A stretch of 64,000 bases of DNA from assembly GCF_040958095.1 (NCBI RefSeq), contig NC_091172.1, forward strand, positions 6,063,816-6,127,815, in the 5' to 3' direction. A program made the position numbers and the translations under genes. The stretch is from Procambarus clarkii (lineage: Eukaryota > Arthropoda > Malacostraca > Decapoda > Cambaridae). The notes under the pieces are model-generated. The model did not search any database and was not told the DNA's origin. It saw nothing but the letters and a program-made list of their open reading frames with translations. Of this stretch, positions 11,901 to 20,865 are shown piece by piece (position 1 is the stretch's first letter; every line of letters begins with the position of its first letter).

Positions 11901-11994
11901 GGATGTTGGCAAATATAAATGATGTTATCGTGTTAGTGGAAGTGCTGGAAGCCTTACTTGGTGTTAATATCTGAGGCTCTGGTAAGGAGGCCAC
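8982..11994 (-). pseudogene. LINE-B1 ORF2: APE endonuclease and reverse transcriptase, one frameshift
   Basis: The endonuclease shows SFIFANIQGIKTRKTNKVHF, ALTETHT, ILLGDFNLRHLKW, TLDLIFTNNDELI and YSDHNLIEV. The RT shows APLHKGGNKAEAKNNRPIAL, GQHGFRTGRSCLSQLLDHYD, YTDFAKAFDKCDHGVIAHKM, SSVPQGTVLAPVLFLILISD and the catalytic FADDTRIF. All visible catalytic residues are present. One extra base near 11790 separates TETHTKDR from YHDGEIW; downstream, 891 codons are uninterrupted. Near the C-terminus LVPNLHKPECATGTL lacks about 22 residues found in the copy at 5514. It would reverse-transcribe its own RNA by target-primed reverse transcription. Confidence 0.92.
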
Positions 11995-12310
11995 TGTGTT
12001 TGCGTCCAGGGTGTGTTGTTTTGGAAGTGATTCGTCCAGTTTTGGTAGTAGGACGGGTGTTGTCTGGTGTAGTACCTGTGTGCTTGTTGATAATTTGAAT
12101 TCCAGTCTTGTGGGTATCTCCGTTCCCCTCTGTAATCCTGTAGTGGTTCCATCTGACTGTTCCTCTCTCTTATATTTACTACTCTGTTTCTGCCTTCCTC
12201 TAAAAAATTTCCAGTAGTGTCATATTGATCTTCCCGTCTATAACGCTCTGTACCTCTCACATGGAATTCCGGACACTGAAGATTGTAGCATTTTTTGTCC
12301 CTAATTGAAA
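11964..12310 (-). pseudogene. LINE-B1 ORF1 C-terminal fragment with a CCCH-type zinc finger
   Basis: Starts within KKCYNLQCPEFHVRGTERYR, which aligns with KCYDLSCPYFHVKGTERY of the LINE-B2 ORF1 at 27725-27267. C..C..H spacing suits a CCCH-type zinc finger, a likely nucleic-acid-binding ORF1 protein. The rest is Tyr/Gln/Asn-rich low-complexity sequence. ORF1 runs past the point where ORF2 begins and overlaps it, because the TAATG seen in LINE-B2 is CAGTGG here. Confidence 0.72.
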
Positions 12311-12330
12311 ATTGACATAATTTAGGTCAT

Positions 12331-12829
12331 AAGTAAGTCTTAACAAATGTATAACATAGCCGTGGCTAACTCAAAGTACACGAAACATCTTAAATTGTAC
12401 ACCCGTAGTAAAATAACGTAATCTTATAGCCTAGTAACAAACTCTGCAGAAACCTAATGTCCTATTGTCTAGAATTAGCAGTGAGGCGAATGTAACAAAT
12501 CTAATTCTAAGTATAACAGGACACCAAAGTGAACAACATAACATAAGGGAAACCCTAGCTGGAGAATAATCAGGCGGCGGAAAAATACATAGTGACTGGG
12601 AAAGCCTGATATGTATTTGGAGAAGAAAATAACCCCAGGCCAGAGGCCGAGCCGCCAAGGAAGAAGGAATTACCTGACATAAGGTAAGGCTTACTAGTAG
12701 AATGGCTGTAAAGTCAAAATAGTATGTCGATAGTATAAAATAATAATAATAAAATAATAATAATAATAATAAAATAATGTCGATATAAAAACGAAGCACT
12801 ACCTAATAAATTCCCTGTAACCTACCTTA
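12331..12829. other. Unassigned sequence with an (AAT)n microsatellite
   Basis: No gene found. An (AATAAT)n tract lies at about 12738-12776. The open frame on the minus strand is hydrophobic only because of the repeat. Confidence 0.5.
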
Positions 12830-13195
12830 CCCAAATTGCCGACCTGAGAGCGTGCAGAGATCTTGTTCTCTGAGCGTGCAGATTAATCTTGTTTAAATTA
12901 CTAATCAAGCTGTCAATGTAATCAATCAGAGCTTTAATATAACAATGTGCTTTAATATACTTACTAAGCTCTCTCATCTCATTTTTCTCTTGCAATGTAT
13001 CTTTATCATTTATCAATTCTGATAGAAATTACCTACTTAAATTTATCTGCTAGATTAAGGACCTGCCCGAAACGCTGCGCGTACTAGTGGCTTTACAAGA
13101 ATGTAAATACTGTACTATCCAATGTATTCTCACAAACCCAATGTACCTTCTTGTATATATATATAAATAAATAAAAAATAAATAAATAAATAAAT
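12830..13195 (+). mobile_element. LINE-D 3' untranslated region and tail
   Basis: The longest copy of the tail module in the window. About 220 bp of AT-rich 3' UTR is followed by CCTGCCCGAAACGCTGCGCG, TACTAGTGGCTTTACAAGAA and CCCAATGTACCTTCTTGTAT, then an (AAATA)n tail. No ORF is attached, so the copy is 5'-truncated within the UTR. It defines the tail seen at 1335, 20017, 34150 and 36076. Confidence 0.75.
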
Positions 13196-13596
13196 AGTTC
13201 CCCGAGGTCGAACTAATGACCTTACCCAAGATGCGACTCAAAATAATTGCATGGCTAACTTCCGGGTACTTATTTACTGCTAGGTAAATAGGGGGTAAAT
13301 AGGTGTATCAGGTGAAGGGAAGCCTTCTAGATGTTACCACTGCTAGGCTTAGGCTCGGCTACAAGTACCTCTGGGAATTTGTAACATCTTCTGATGTAGA
13401 TTTGACTAAATGTAAACCTCTGTCAGCAGAGCTATTCGCATACTATACGTCATTATATAATGGAATGTGAAAAAATCGCGGAATTTAGAGATAACACCAT
13501 CAATAGTGTCTAAGAAATGTGTAAGTACTTCATTCATAATGATGTGCTGCCCGAAATCTTAGCGAAGTATCCAAAATTTGCTTACTGTAGGTAATG
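13196..13596. other. Unassigned sequence between LINE-D tail and minisatellite
   Basis: Contains a short TACTTATTTACTGCTAGGTA word resembling the SINE core found at 15740, 18690, 33870 and 38600. This suggests a decayed SINE at about 13200-13380. No other signal. Confidence 0.4.
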
Positions 13597-13846
13597 CATG
13601 CACATGACTATAGCCGCCGCCCAGTTGGGTGGGTGTGGAGCACATGACTGTAGCCGCCGCCCAGTTGGGTGGGTGTGGAGCACATGACTGTAAAGCTGCC
13701 GCCCAGTTGGGTGGGTGTGGAGCACATGACTATAGCCGCCGCCCAGTTGGGTGGGTGTGGAGCACATGACTATAGCCGCCGCCCAGTTGGGTGGGTGTGG
13801 AGCACATGACTGTAAAGCTGCCGCCCAGTTGGGTGGGTGTGCAGCA
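13597..13846. repeat. 40-bp minisatellite, six copies
   Basis: Six tandem units of CACATGACTATAGCCGCCGC followed by CCAGTTGGGTGGGTGTGGAG. Units 3 and 6 carry a 3-bp insertion (TGTAAAGCTGCCGCC), giving a higher-order pattern of two short units and one long unit, repeated twice. The open frame on the minus strand is a repeat artefact. Confidence 0.95.
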
Positions 13847-14371
13847 AGACTAGTAACTGTGTGACTCACTATAGATGTAAAGTGCCTTGTATAGTGACTG
13901 TTGTGAGCCTCTGTTGAATCACTTGTGACACAAAAGATTATTGATGTGTGTATTTGTGTGGGTGATTAAATATGTATGTGTATGTATATATGTATACGTA
14001 TATATATATGTACATGTATGTATGATAATGTGTACATGTATATATAACATTAATAATTTTGTAACTTGCCTCAAAAATTGTTATTTGCTTAGCTAAACGA
14101 ACTAGAGGGCTCAGTTCCTGAACCGATTATGTGCCTCTGTAATCCTTTACACTACCGCCCACGGGATGGGTATGGGGTGCATAATAAAGAAATTAAATTG
14201 GGAAGCGTGCTCGGATCCCCGATTGTGAATGGAGAACGTAGACTACATGAATAACATACATGTCACATAGTAGAGGGTTTGCGGCAATGTACCATTTACA
14301 CATAAATTTGTTTCTCAAAACACATTGCACTTATAAATATATAAATACATAAGCAATGAAATAAATAGGAA
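13847..14371. other. Unassigned flank with TATG-rich tract and a stray minisatellite monomer
   Basis: A TGTATG/TATATG-rich tract lies at 13960-14045. At 14150-14180 is CTACCGCCCACGGGATGGGT then ATGGGGTGC, one isolated unit of the array at 1-1312, set in a sequence with AACTAGAGGGCTCAGTTCC before it. It is probably part of a dispersed retroposon. Confidence 0.5.
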
Positions 14372-14505
14372 TCCCCGAAACGCTTTGCGTAATAGTGGCT
14401 TTAGGCATTGTATGTACTAGCTCTATCTATTAATCCAACAAACTTTGTAAAATCTCTTGTATGTATGTACCTTACCTAAATAAACATTTATTTATTTATT
14501 TAATC
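14372..14505 (+). mobile_element. Retroposon 3' tail, LINE-D-like subtype, just upstream of cactin
   Basis: Matches 3556-3695 almost base for base: CGAAACGCTTTGCGTAATAG, GTGGCTTTAGGCATTGTATG, and a TACCTTACCTAAATAAA end with an (ATTT)n tail. It ends about 175 bp before the cactin start codon, so the promoter or 5' UTR of the gene must lie in or very near it. Confidence 0.75.
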
Positions 14506-14679
14506 AAATTGCCCGATAACCTATAAAGACGTTTGCTAAGGATGCATTCTCTTCAAGAACAGTTTTTCCTGAAAGAATGTTCTGTCGTCACGAACAGCTG
14601 TTTTGTTTACTTCTGATTTTGGGAACGTTGTTGGCTGGTTGGTGGCGGCGAGCGCCCTGTAAACTGCGTAAAGAACAAG
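14506..14679 (+). promoter_or_regulatory. Putative cactin proximal promoter and 5' UTR
   Basis: The only non-repetitive sequence between the retroposon tail and the cactin ATG. There is no TATA box. It becomes GC-richer towards the start (GGTGGCGGCGAGCGCCC). The ATG context is AAGATGG, with A at -3 and G at +4, which is favourable for initiation. The transcription start site cannot be placed from sequence alone. Confidence 0.4.
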
Positions 14680-14762
14680 ATGGCCAGTGATCACAAGAAG
14701 AAGAAGAAGTCCCGAGATCGGTCACGGTCCCGTAGTAAAGACGTCAAGAAGAAGAAGACAAG
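14680..14762 (+). CDS. cactin: Cactin, coding exon 1
   Basis: Starts at an ATG in good context and encodes 27 codons (MASDHKKKKKSRDRSRSRSK and DVKKKKT) plus two bases, AG. The donor is ACAAG|GTTGGT at 14763. The two bases are completed by the first base of exon 2 at 34888 to make Ser, keeping the frame. The Lys- and Arg/Ser-rich start suits the basic, RS-like N-terminus of Cactin, a nuclear protein linked to pre-mRNA splicing and to Cactus/NF-kappaB signalling. Identification rests on exons 2 and 3; this exon is assigned by frame, composition and splice signals. An untranslated exon further upstream cannot be excluded. Confidence 0.82.
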
Positions 14763-14922
14763 GTTGGTACTTAGAGCATATGAGATGCCTGAAATAAAAG
14801 CAGGTTGGTTGCAGTACACCAACCCAACACTCATGGTCACAGCTATCACATTTGTTATGTAATAGTTAGACTTGTGTTCTTTAGTGAAGAAAAGGACGAA
14901 TGTTATAATTTGGAGATGGCTC

Positions 14923-15310
14923 GTGTAATTACCTAAGTGTAATTGCCTAAGTGTAGTTATAGGCTGAGAGCTACGCTCATATGGTGTCCCGTCTTCCCAG
15001 TACTCTTTGTCGTATTTGAAACTATTGACGGTTTTGGCCTCCAACACCTTCTCACTTTGCTTGTTCCAACCGTCTACCACTCTGCAAAAGAAAACTTTCT
15101 AATATTTTTTTGGCACCTTTGTATCCTTAGTTAGAATTTGTGGCCTCATGTTTGTGAAGTTGCTAGTTTCAGGAATTTGTCAATTTGGTCAATTCCTGTT
15201 AGTATTTTGTAAGTGGTGATCACATCTCCTCTTTTTCTTCAATCTTTTTGTTTTGGCATGTTTAATGCCTCCTGTCTTTCCTTGTAACCTTTGTTTTTCA
15301 GTTACTGTGC
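14923..15310 (-). mobile_element. LINE-C 3' fragment in cactin intron 1
   Basis: The minus strand encodes VDGWNKQSEKVLEAKTVNSF and KEYWEDGTPYE, matching VVGGWNKLSEKVVEAKTVSS and KECWEDGTPRA of the LINE-C copy at 28590-30965. At the left it ends in a repeated TTAGGTAATTACA-like tail. Similarity extends to about 15310, around the MPKQKR region. It is 5'-truncated, with frameshifts. Confidence 0.85.
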
Positions 15311-15586
15311 GTATCTATCAGTGCTTACGTGTCAGTGACTACATGGAAATAAGGTCTAGTTCTTTATACCCTGCCTACTAGCCTTGTATTCTTAAATCTC
15401 AATGTGCTACTATTAAAATATCATGCACCTATACACAAAAAATGTAAAAAGTTCCCCGAGATATTTTTCCTATAGAATTATCAGTTTGCATAAAAATATA
15501 AGAAAATTTGGAAAAATATAAATATTTATCTTTTTACTTGGTGTACTAGCTGTGAATGTTTGCGTGATGGTCTAGGTCAGTGTGTG
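15311..15586. other. Intron 1 sequence, nothing recognised
   Basis: AT-rich, with no repeat family or open frame I can support. Confidence 0.5.
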
Positions 15587-15871
15587 TTTACTAGTTGTGT
15601 TTTTACGGGGGTTGAGCTTTGCTCTTTCGGCCCGCCTCTCAACTGTCAATCAACTGTTTACTAACTATTTTTTTTTCCACACCACACACACACACACCCC
15701 AGGAAGCAGCCCGTGACAGCTGACTAACTCCCAGGTACCTATTTACTGCTAGGTAACAGGGGCATTCAGGGTGAAAGAAACTTTGCCCATTTGTTTCTGC
15801 CTCGTGCGGGAATCGAACCCGCGCCACAGAATTACGAGTCCTGCGCGCTATCCACCAGGCTACGAGGCCCC
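15587..15871 (-). mobile_element. SINE with tRNA-Thr-like head and LINE-C-like tail
   Basis: Read on the minus strand, it starts with a tRNA-like head: GCCTCGTAGCCTGGTGGATA, an anticodon stem CAGGA/TTCTG closing the loop CTCGTAA (anticodon CGT, threonine), a B box GGTTCGATTCC, and a closing GCACGAGGC acceptor strand. A core follows (the complement of GTACCTATTTACTGCTAGGT), then a (GT)n stretch. The 3' end reads AAAGCTCAACCCCCGTAAAA plus CACAACTAGT, close to the LINE-C tail at 30905-30960. A second copy is at 25329-25642. The tRNA-like part is a RNA polymerase III promoter relic, not a functional tRNA gene. Confidence 0.88.
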
Positions 15872-15964
15872 TACGAGTGTATGTCAACACTGATGCTGAC
15901 TTTGCTGGCATTGCTGTGAGAGACAACACTCCAGAGTTTGCCTTTGATATTTTATACAGTTTTT

Positions 15965-16018
15965 TTTATATATGTATACATATATATGTATATGTATGCA
16001 TATATATATATATATATA
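15965..16018. repeat. TATATG/(TA)n microsatellite
   Basis: Short alternating TATATG and TA tract. It is followed by two related flanks (16019-16110 and 16140-16230) that both read AAGTGTTGAATTTTGAT...TTGAGTGCATTGTTAATAAGG. This is a local tandem duplication of about 120 bp. Confidence 0.7.
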
Positions 16019-16235
16019 TGTAAGTGTTGAATTTTGATATGTGAGCATATAATTAACTAAATCTAGGCTTGAGTGCATTGTTAATAAGGATAATATTTCT
16101 AGGATAATAATAATAATATATATGTATGCATTTATATGTAAGTGTTGAATTTTGATTTGTAAGCACATAAATCACTAAAGTGAATTGGCTTGAGTGCATT
16201 GTTAATAAGGATAATATTTCTAGGCCTACAGTGTG

Positions 16236-16248
16236 TGTAAATAAATAA

Positions 16249-16344
<96 letters not shown>

Positions 16345-16350
16345 TATACA

Positions 16351-16430
<80 letters not shown>

Positions 16431-16440
16431 CATACATACA
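16236..16440. repeat. (TA)n microsatellite
   Basis: About 200 bp of nearly pure (TA)n with single-base breaks, followed by (CATA)n and (CA)n up to the left end of the outer Tigger. The Ile/Tyr-only open frames on the minus strand are artefacts. Confidence 0.95.
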
Positions 16441-16823
16441 TACATACACACACACTGGGGAGTACCTCAGTTTAAAAGTTTAATCCATTCCTGGAGACAG
16501 CTCGTAACCCAAAAACTCGTAAACCGAAGCTAATTTCACCATAAGTAATAATATACAGTGGTACCTCGGTTTAAGAGTTTAATCCGTTCCTGGAGACAGC
16601 TCGTATTCCGAAAACTCGTATTCTGAAGCTAATTTCCCCATAAGAAATAATGGGAAATAAATTAATCCGTTCCTGACTACCACAAAAACCCCACATCAAA
16701 CTAAATTTTTATATCTAATTCATCTAAATAAACCTACAAAACTATGTTCAAGTTATTACTTACCCTTGTTGATGAATGTTGTAGGCCTATGGAAGATGGT
16801 GAGGAGGGGGAGGAGGAGAGGAG

Positions 16824-18873
16824 TTACTGTTTGGAAGGGGAGTCCCCTTCCATTATCACATCAAGCAGTGAGGACCTTTCTGGTGTGCACTCCCTGGCAC
16901 GTTTTGTCTGAGTACCACTAGGTCCTGGTTGTGGCTCACTGCTCGATTTTTTCACCACAAATCTGTCCATGGAAGCTTGCTTTTCCTTTCTTCGCAAGCT
17001 GTCTCTGTAGTAAGGCATCACATTGTCATTGAAAAGATTATGGCAATGGCCTACTACAGCTTTCTCTGGGTGAGTGTTTTCAATAAAAGTTTGAATCTCT
17101 TCCCACATCTGACACACCTTCTTAATTTCTCCAGAAGGGACATTCACTACTGCTTCATCCTCCTCCACTGGAGAATCATCAGCTGCGTTGTCTTGCTGTT
17201 CCTGTTGAAGGGCTTGGAGTTCGTTGGTGGTCAGTTCTTCATTGTGTTCTTCCACCAACTCCTCCACATCATCACCATCCAATTCCAAGCCCATTTGCCG
17301 GCCCAGAGTAACAATTTCCTCAACAATAGGCGCATCATTTACAGGCTCAAACCCCTCAAAGTCTAGTTCTGTCACACATTCAGGCCACAATTTTCTCCAG
17401 CCAGAGATCAGAGTTCTTTGAGTCACTTCTTGCCAGGCTTTGTCAACAAGTTTTAAAGCACTACAAATGTTAAAATGGTGTTTCTAGAACTCTTTGTGGG
17501 TGAGGTTTGTGGCTTCAGTCACTTCAAAACATTTCTGGAAAAGTGCCCTTTCATAAATTTTCTTAAAATTTGCTATGATTTTCTGGTCCATAGGCTGAAT
17601 TAGAGGAGTGGTGTTAGGAGGAAGGAATTTAACTGTGAGGAATTTATTATATCTGGGCAACAAATCATCTTCCAAGCCTGGGGGATGAGCAGGAGCATTG
17701 TCAAGGAGAAGCAGGGCCTTGAGTGGCAAATGTTTCTCCTGCAGATATTTTTCTATGGCAGGGCACAGCACTTCATTCACCCACTCCGAAAAAATAAGCC
17801 TAGTCTCCCATGCTTTTTTATTAGACTTCCACATCACACACATTTGAGTTTTCTGCACTTTATACTGTTTGAAAACCCTTGGATTTTCAGAATGATACAC
17901 AAGCAAGGGTTTAATTTTCAAATCGCCACTTGCGTTTGAACACAGCACAAGCATAAACCTATCTTTCATAGGCTTGTGTCTGGGCAAGGATTTTTTCTCC
18001 TTGGTAATGTATGTCCTCTTAGGCATTCTTTTCTAAAACAGTCCTGTTTCGTCACAATTAAACACTTGTTGCGGTAGGTATCCCTCAGCCTCTGCAAACT
18101 CTTTATATTCGTCAATAAATCGTTCAGCGGCTGGTTTGTCTGAGCTGGCTGCCTCCCCATGCCTCGCAACACTATGGATACCACTTCTTTTTCTAAATTT
18201 TTCAAACCAGCCCCTGCTTGCCTTAAACTCTTTCGTATCTACATCACTCGTTGCAGGGGTTTTCTTTACAAGGTCTTCATGCAATACCCTGGCTTTCTCA
18301 CAAATGATGGCCTCCGAAACACTATCACTCCTTAATTCCTTGTCGTGTATCCAAATTAATAACAACTTTTCCACTTCTTCAAGCATTTGTGGTCTTTGTT
18401 TCGTCATTGTTCTTACTCCTTTTGCCACTTTAGCACTCATAATCTCATTTTTCTTCTTAAGTATAGTGCATATTGTTGATGTGGCTTTGTTGTACTGCCT
18501 ACAAAGTTCAACAACACGTGTACCATTCTCAGCTTCCGAATGATCTCTTGTTTCTCCTCTATTGTCATCCTGGGAGCCGGTCGGCCGAGCGGACAGCACA
18601 CTGGGCTTGTGATCCTGTGGTCCTGGGTTCGATCCCAGGCGCTGGCGAGAAACAATGGGCAGAGTTTCTTTCACCCTATGCCCCTGTTACCTAGCAGTAA
18701 AATAGGTACCTGGGTGTTAGTCAGCTGTCATGGGCTGCTTCCTGGGGGTGGAGGCCTGGTCGAGGACCGGGCCTCGGGGACACTAAAGCCCCAAAATCAT
18801 CTCAAGATAACCTCAAGATCCTCACATGAGCTTTCTTGCCTTGATCCTTACCACTGGCTTTCTTGGGACCCAT
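16824..18873 (-). pseudogene. Inner Tigger transposase (CENP-B-like HTH, DDE)
   Basis: Starts MGPKKASGKDQGKKAHVR at 18873, is cut by a SINE at 18571-18817 and resumes with the DNA-binding HTH domain (MTIEEKQEIIRK, then VVELCRQYNKATSTICTILK). A CENP-B-type second HTH follows (SVSEAIICEKARVLHEDL). The catalytic DDE domain shows FNCDETGLF, LLLLDNAPAH and TPLIQPMDQKIIANFKK. Two in-frame amber stops replace tryptophan, after CDETGLF (18027 region) and after THKEF (17484 region). A one-base shift lies near the RK start. Without the SINE and stops it would be a typical transposase of about 590 residues. Stop TAA is at 16824. Confidence 0.9.
18571..18817 (+). mobile_element. SINE with tRNA-like head and LINE-B1-like tail, inside transposase ORF
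   Basis: Head GAGCCGGTCGGCCGAGCGGA (A box) and GGTTCGATCCC (B box); core ACCTAGCAGTAAAATAGGTA; 3' tail CCTGGTCGAGGACCGGGCCT, then CTCAAGATAACCTCAAG. It is flanked by ATCC on both sides (18567-18570 and 18818-18821). The tail matches the 3' end of LINE-B1. Other copies are at 33741-33997 and 38485-38733, both on the minus strand. The anticodon arm is degenerate, so the parent tRNA is unclear. Confidence 0.9.
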
Positions 18874-20016
18874 GGTGAGATATATAATAACAAATTTTAT
18901 AGTCAAAGGACCAAAAATCCAACAAAACACTGAAAATCCGGGTGAAGAATTGATGTGGGGTAGTCACTGCGCGCGAGACACTGGTAAACTGAGGGGCGGA
19001 GGGGTGACGATCGCCGTACCATGACGCGCTAGGTCGGCCTGAACGCGTATCAACAAACTCGCGTTCCGAGGTAACCCTCGCCTTCCGAGACACATTTTCC
19101 GAGGAAATCCTGCTCGTATTCCGAAAAACTCGTATACAGGGACACTCGTATTCCAATGTAACACTGTAATGGGAAATGAATTAATCCTTTCCTGACTACC
19201 CAAAAACCTCACTTCAAACTAAATTTTATACCTAATTCATCAAAATCTACACAACAAAAGTATGTTAAAGTTATTACTTACCCTTGCTGATGACAGCTGT
19301 TCGTGTATGGAAGACAGTGAGAAGGAAGGGTGGGAGGAGAGGTGTTACTGTTTGGAAGGGGAGTCCCTTTCCATTATCACATCAGTCAGTGAGGACCCCT
19401 CTGGGGTGCATTCTCTTGCACGTTTTGCCTGCATACCACTAGGTCCTGGTTGTGGCTCACTGCTCGAGTTTCTCACAACGAAGCGGTCCATTGAAGATTG
19501 TTTTTCCCTTCTTCACAAGATTTCTCTGTACTGAAGCATCACATTGTCATTGAAAAGATTTATGCAAAGGCCTACTACAGCTTTCTCTGGGTAAGTCATT
19601 TCAATAAAAGTTTGTATTTCTTCCCACACATGACACCACTTCTTAATGGTTGTAGATGGGACATTCTGTACTGCCTCATCCTCCTCCACTGGATAAACAT
19701 CCTCAGCTGTGTCTTCTTGCTGTTCCTTTCGAAGGGCTTGGAGTTCTTCGGTGGTCAGTTTTTCGAGTTCTTCCACCAACTCCTCCATATCAGCACCATC
19801 TAATTCCAAGCCCATTTGCCGGCCCAGAGTAACACTTTCCTCAACAATAGGCACATCATTTATAGGCTCAAACCCCACAAAGTCTAGTTCTGGCATATAT
19901 TCAGGCCACAATTTTCTCCAGCTAGAGTTCAGGGTTCTTTGAGTCACTTCTTGCCAGGCTTTGTCAACGTACTACGCAACTTAAAGCACTACAAATGTTA
20001 AAATGGTGCTTCCAGA

Positions 20017-20293
20017 TTTTTTTTTTTTATTTTTCTTTTGGAGATATATACAAGAGTTGTTATATTCTTGTACAGCCACTACTACGCATAGCGTTTTGGG
20101 CAGGTCCCTGGAATACAATCCCTGCCGCGAAGAATCGTTGTTACAACCAAGTACACATTTTACTGTTGCGTTAAACAGAGGCTACAGTTTAGGATTTGCG
20201 CCCAGTAAATCCTCCCCGGCCAGGAAACGAACCCATGACAAAGCGCTCGCGGAATGCCAGGCGAGTGTCTTACCACTACACCACGGAGACTGT
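20017..20293 (-). mobile_element. SINE with tRNA-like head and LINE-D-like tail
   Basis: On the minus strand the head reads GTCTCCGTGGTGTAGTGGTA (A box) with B box GGTTCGTTTCC. A spacer of about 100 bp follows, then a tail with CCCAAAACGCTATGCGTAGT, AGTGGCTGTACAAGAATAT and an (A)-rich end. The tail is that of LINE-D at 13060-13195. It sits inside the outer Tigger transposase, between TTCCAGA and AACTCTTTG. Confidence 0.8.
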
Positions 20294-20417
20294 AAACTCT
20301 TTGAGGGTGAGGTTTGTGGCTTCAGTTACTTCAAAACATTTCCAGAAAAGTGCCCTTTCATAAAGTTTCTTAAAATTCGTTATGATTTTCTAGTCCATAG
20401 GCTGAATTAGAGGAGTG

Positions 20418-20865
20418 TTTTTTTTTTTTTTTTTTTTTTTTATTATTGTCTACAACAGACGTGGCCACACAGTTACAATGCTAACCAGCATATATACATT
20501 TTCTTCTGTCCTCCATGGACAGTGTTAGAGATGTGTTAAACATATAGTGTAAATCACTGAAGGTGGTTAAGGTGCTTTTACAAGCTCAGGTTATATAGTT
20601 ACATCACATACATACATTGTATAATTGATACATTACATGGTTAATCTTGGGTACAAGTCCAATATATCATCAAGTGTTCCAGTACTCATATAGTAATTAC
20701 ACAGTTCAGCATACCTTAGCCCAGGAGGGTGAAAGTCAGTCAATATGGGACATTCTACAATATAATGTTCAAGAGAGTGCATGTTTTCTCTTTCACAAAG
20801 TTGACACACTGTGTACTTGACATTTGGGTTTTGAGAAAGCTGCCAGATACGTCTATATCCCAGGC
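20418..20865 (-). mobile_element. 5'-truncated LINE 3' end with C-terminal zinc knuckle
   Basis: The minus strand encodes LGYRRIWQLSQNPNVKYTVC, then QLCEREN, HSLEHYIVECP and PGLRYAELC, followed by a stop. It has about 230 bp of 3' UTR and a poly-A tail (the poly-T at 20418). C..C...H....C is the zinc-knuckle seen at the C-terminus of I/Jockey-type RT proteins. GTG flanks both sides (20415-20417 and 20866-20868), a possible short target duplication. This family is not otherwise present in the window. Confidence 0.82.

Larger units (their letters stand above)
8949..12330 (-). mobile_element. LINE-B1, nearly intact CR1/Jockey-like non-LTR retrotransposon
   Basis: A minus-strand LINE whose 3' end carries a duplicated tail word (CTCAAGGTAA twice). 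Coding runs from zinc-finger ORF1 (about 12310-11964) into ORF2 with endonuclease and RT (11994-8982). It is 5'-truncated inside ORF1, because similarity to the ORF1 of LINE-B2 stops at about 12325. ORF2 has a single frameshift near 11790 and otherwise about 1000 open codons, which suggests a young insertion. Copies of its tail are at 5514-6021, 34197-34268 and 41832-41964. Confidence 0.9.
16556..19166 (-). mobile_element. Inner Tigger/pogo-like DNA transposon, TA-flanked
   Basis: Begins CAGTGGTACCTCGG at 16556 and ends CCAATGTAACACTG at 19166. TA is present on both sides (16554-16555 and 19167-19168). It sits inside the terminal region of the outer copy: AAGTAATAATA before it and ATGGGAAATGAATTAATCC after it rejoin to the outer terminal sequence. 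It is 2611 bp including a SINE at 18571-18817. Subterminal repeats of the TCGTATTCCG type occur at both ends. Confidence 0.92.

Noticed and set aside
13597-13846. CRISPR-like repeats of 40 bp
   Set aside because: Units are contiguous with no unique spacers.
15775-15871. A tRNA-Thr (CGU) gene on the minus strand
   Set aside because: The cloverleaf and B box look good, but the sequence is followed by a SINE body and tail and recurs at about 25570-25642 in the same context. It is a SINE head.
16053-16455. Ile/Tyr-rich open frames near 16.1-16.45 kb
   Set aside because: Product of a (TA)n microsatellite.
18571-18660. A tRNA gene on the plus strand
   Set aside because: A and B boxes are present but the anticodon arm is imperfect. 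The same head recurs with the SINE body at 33741-33997 and 38485-38733.
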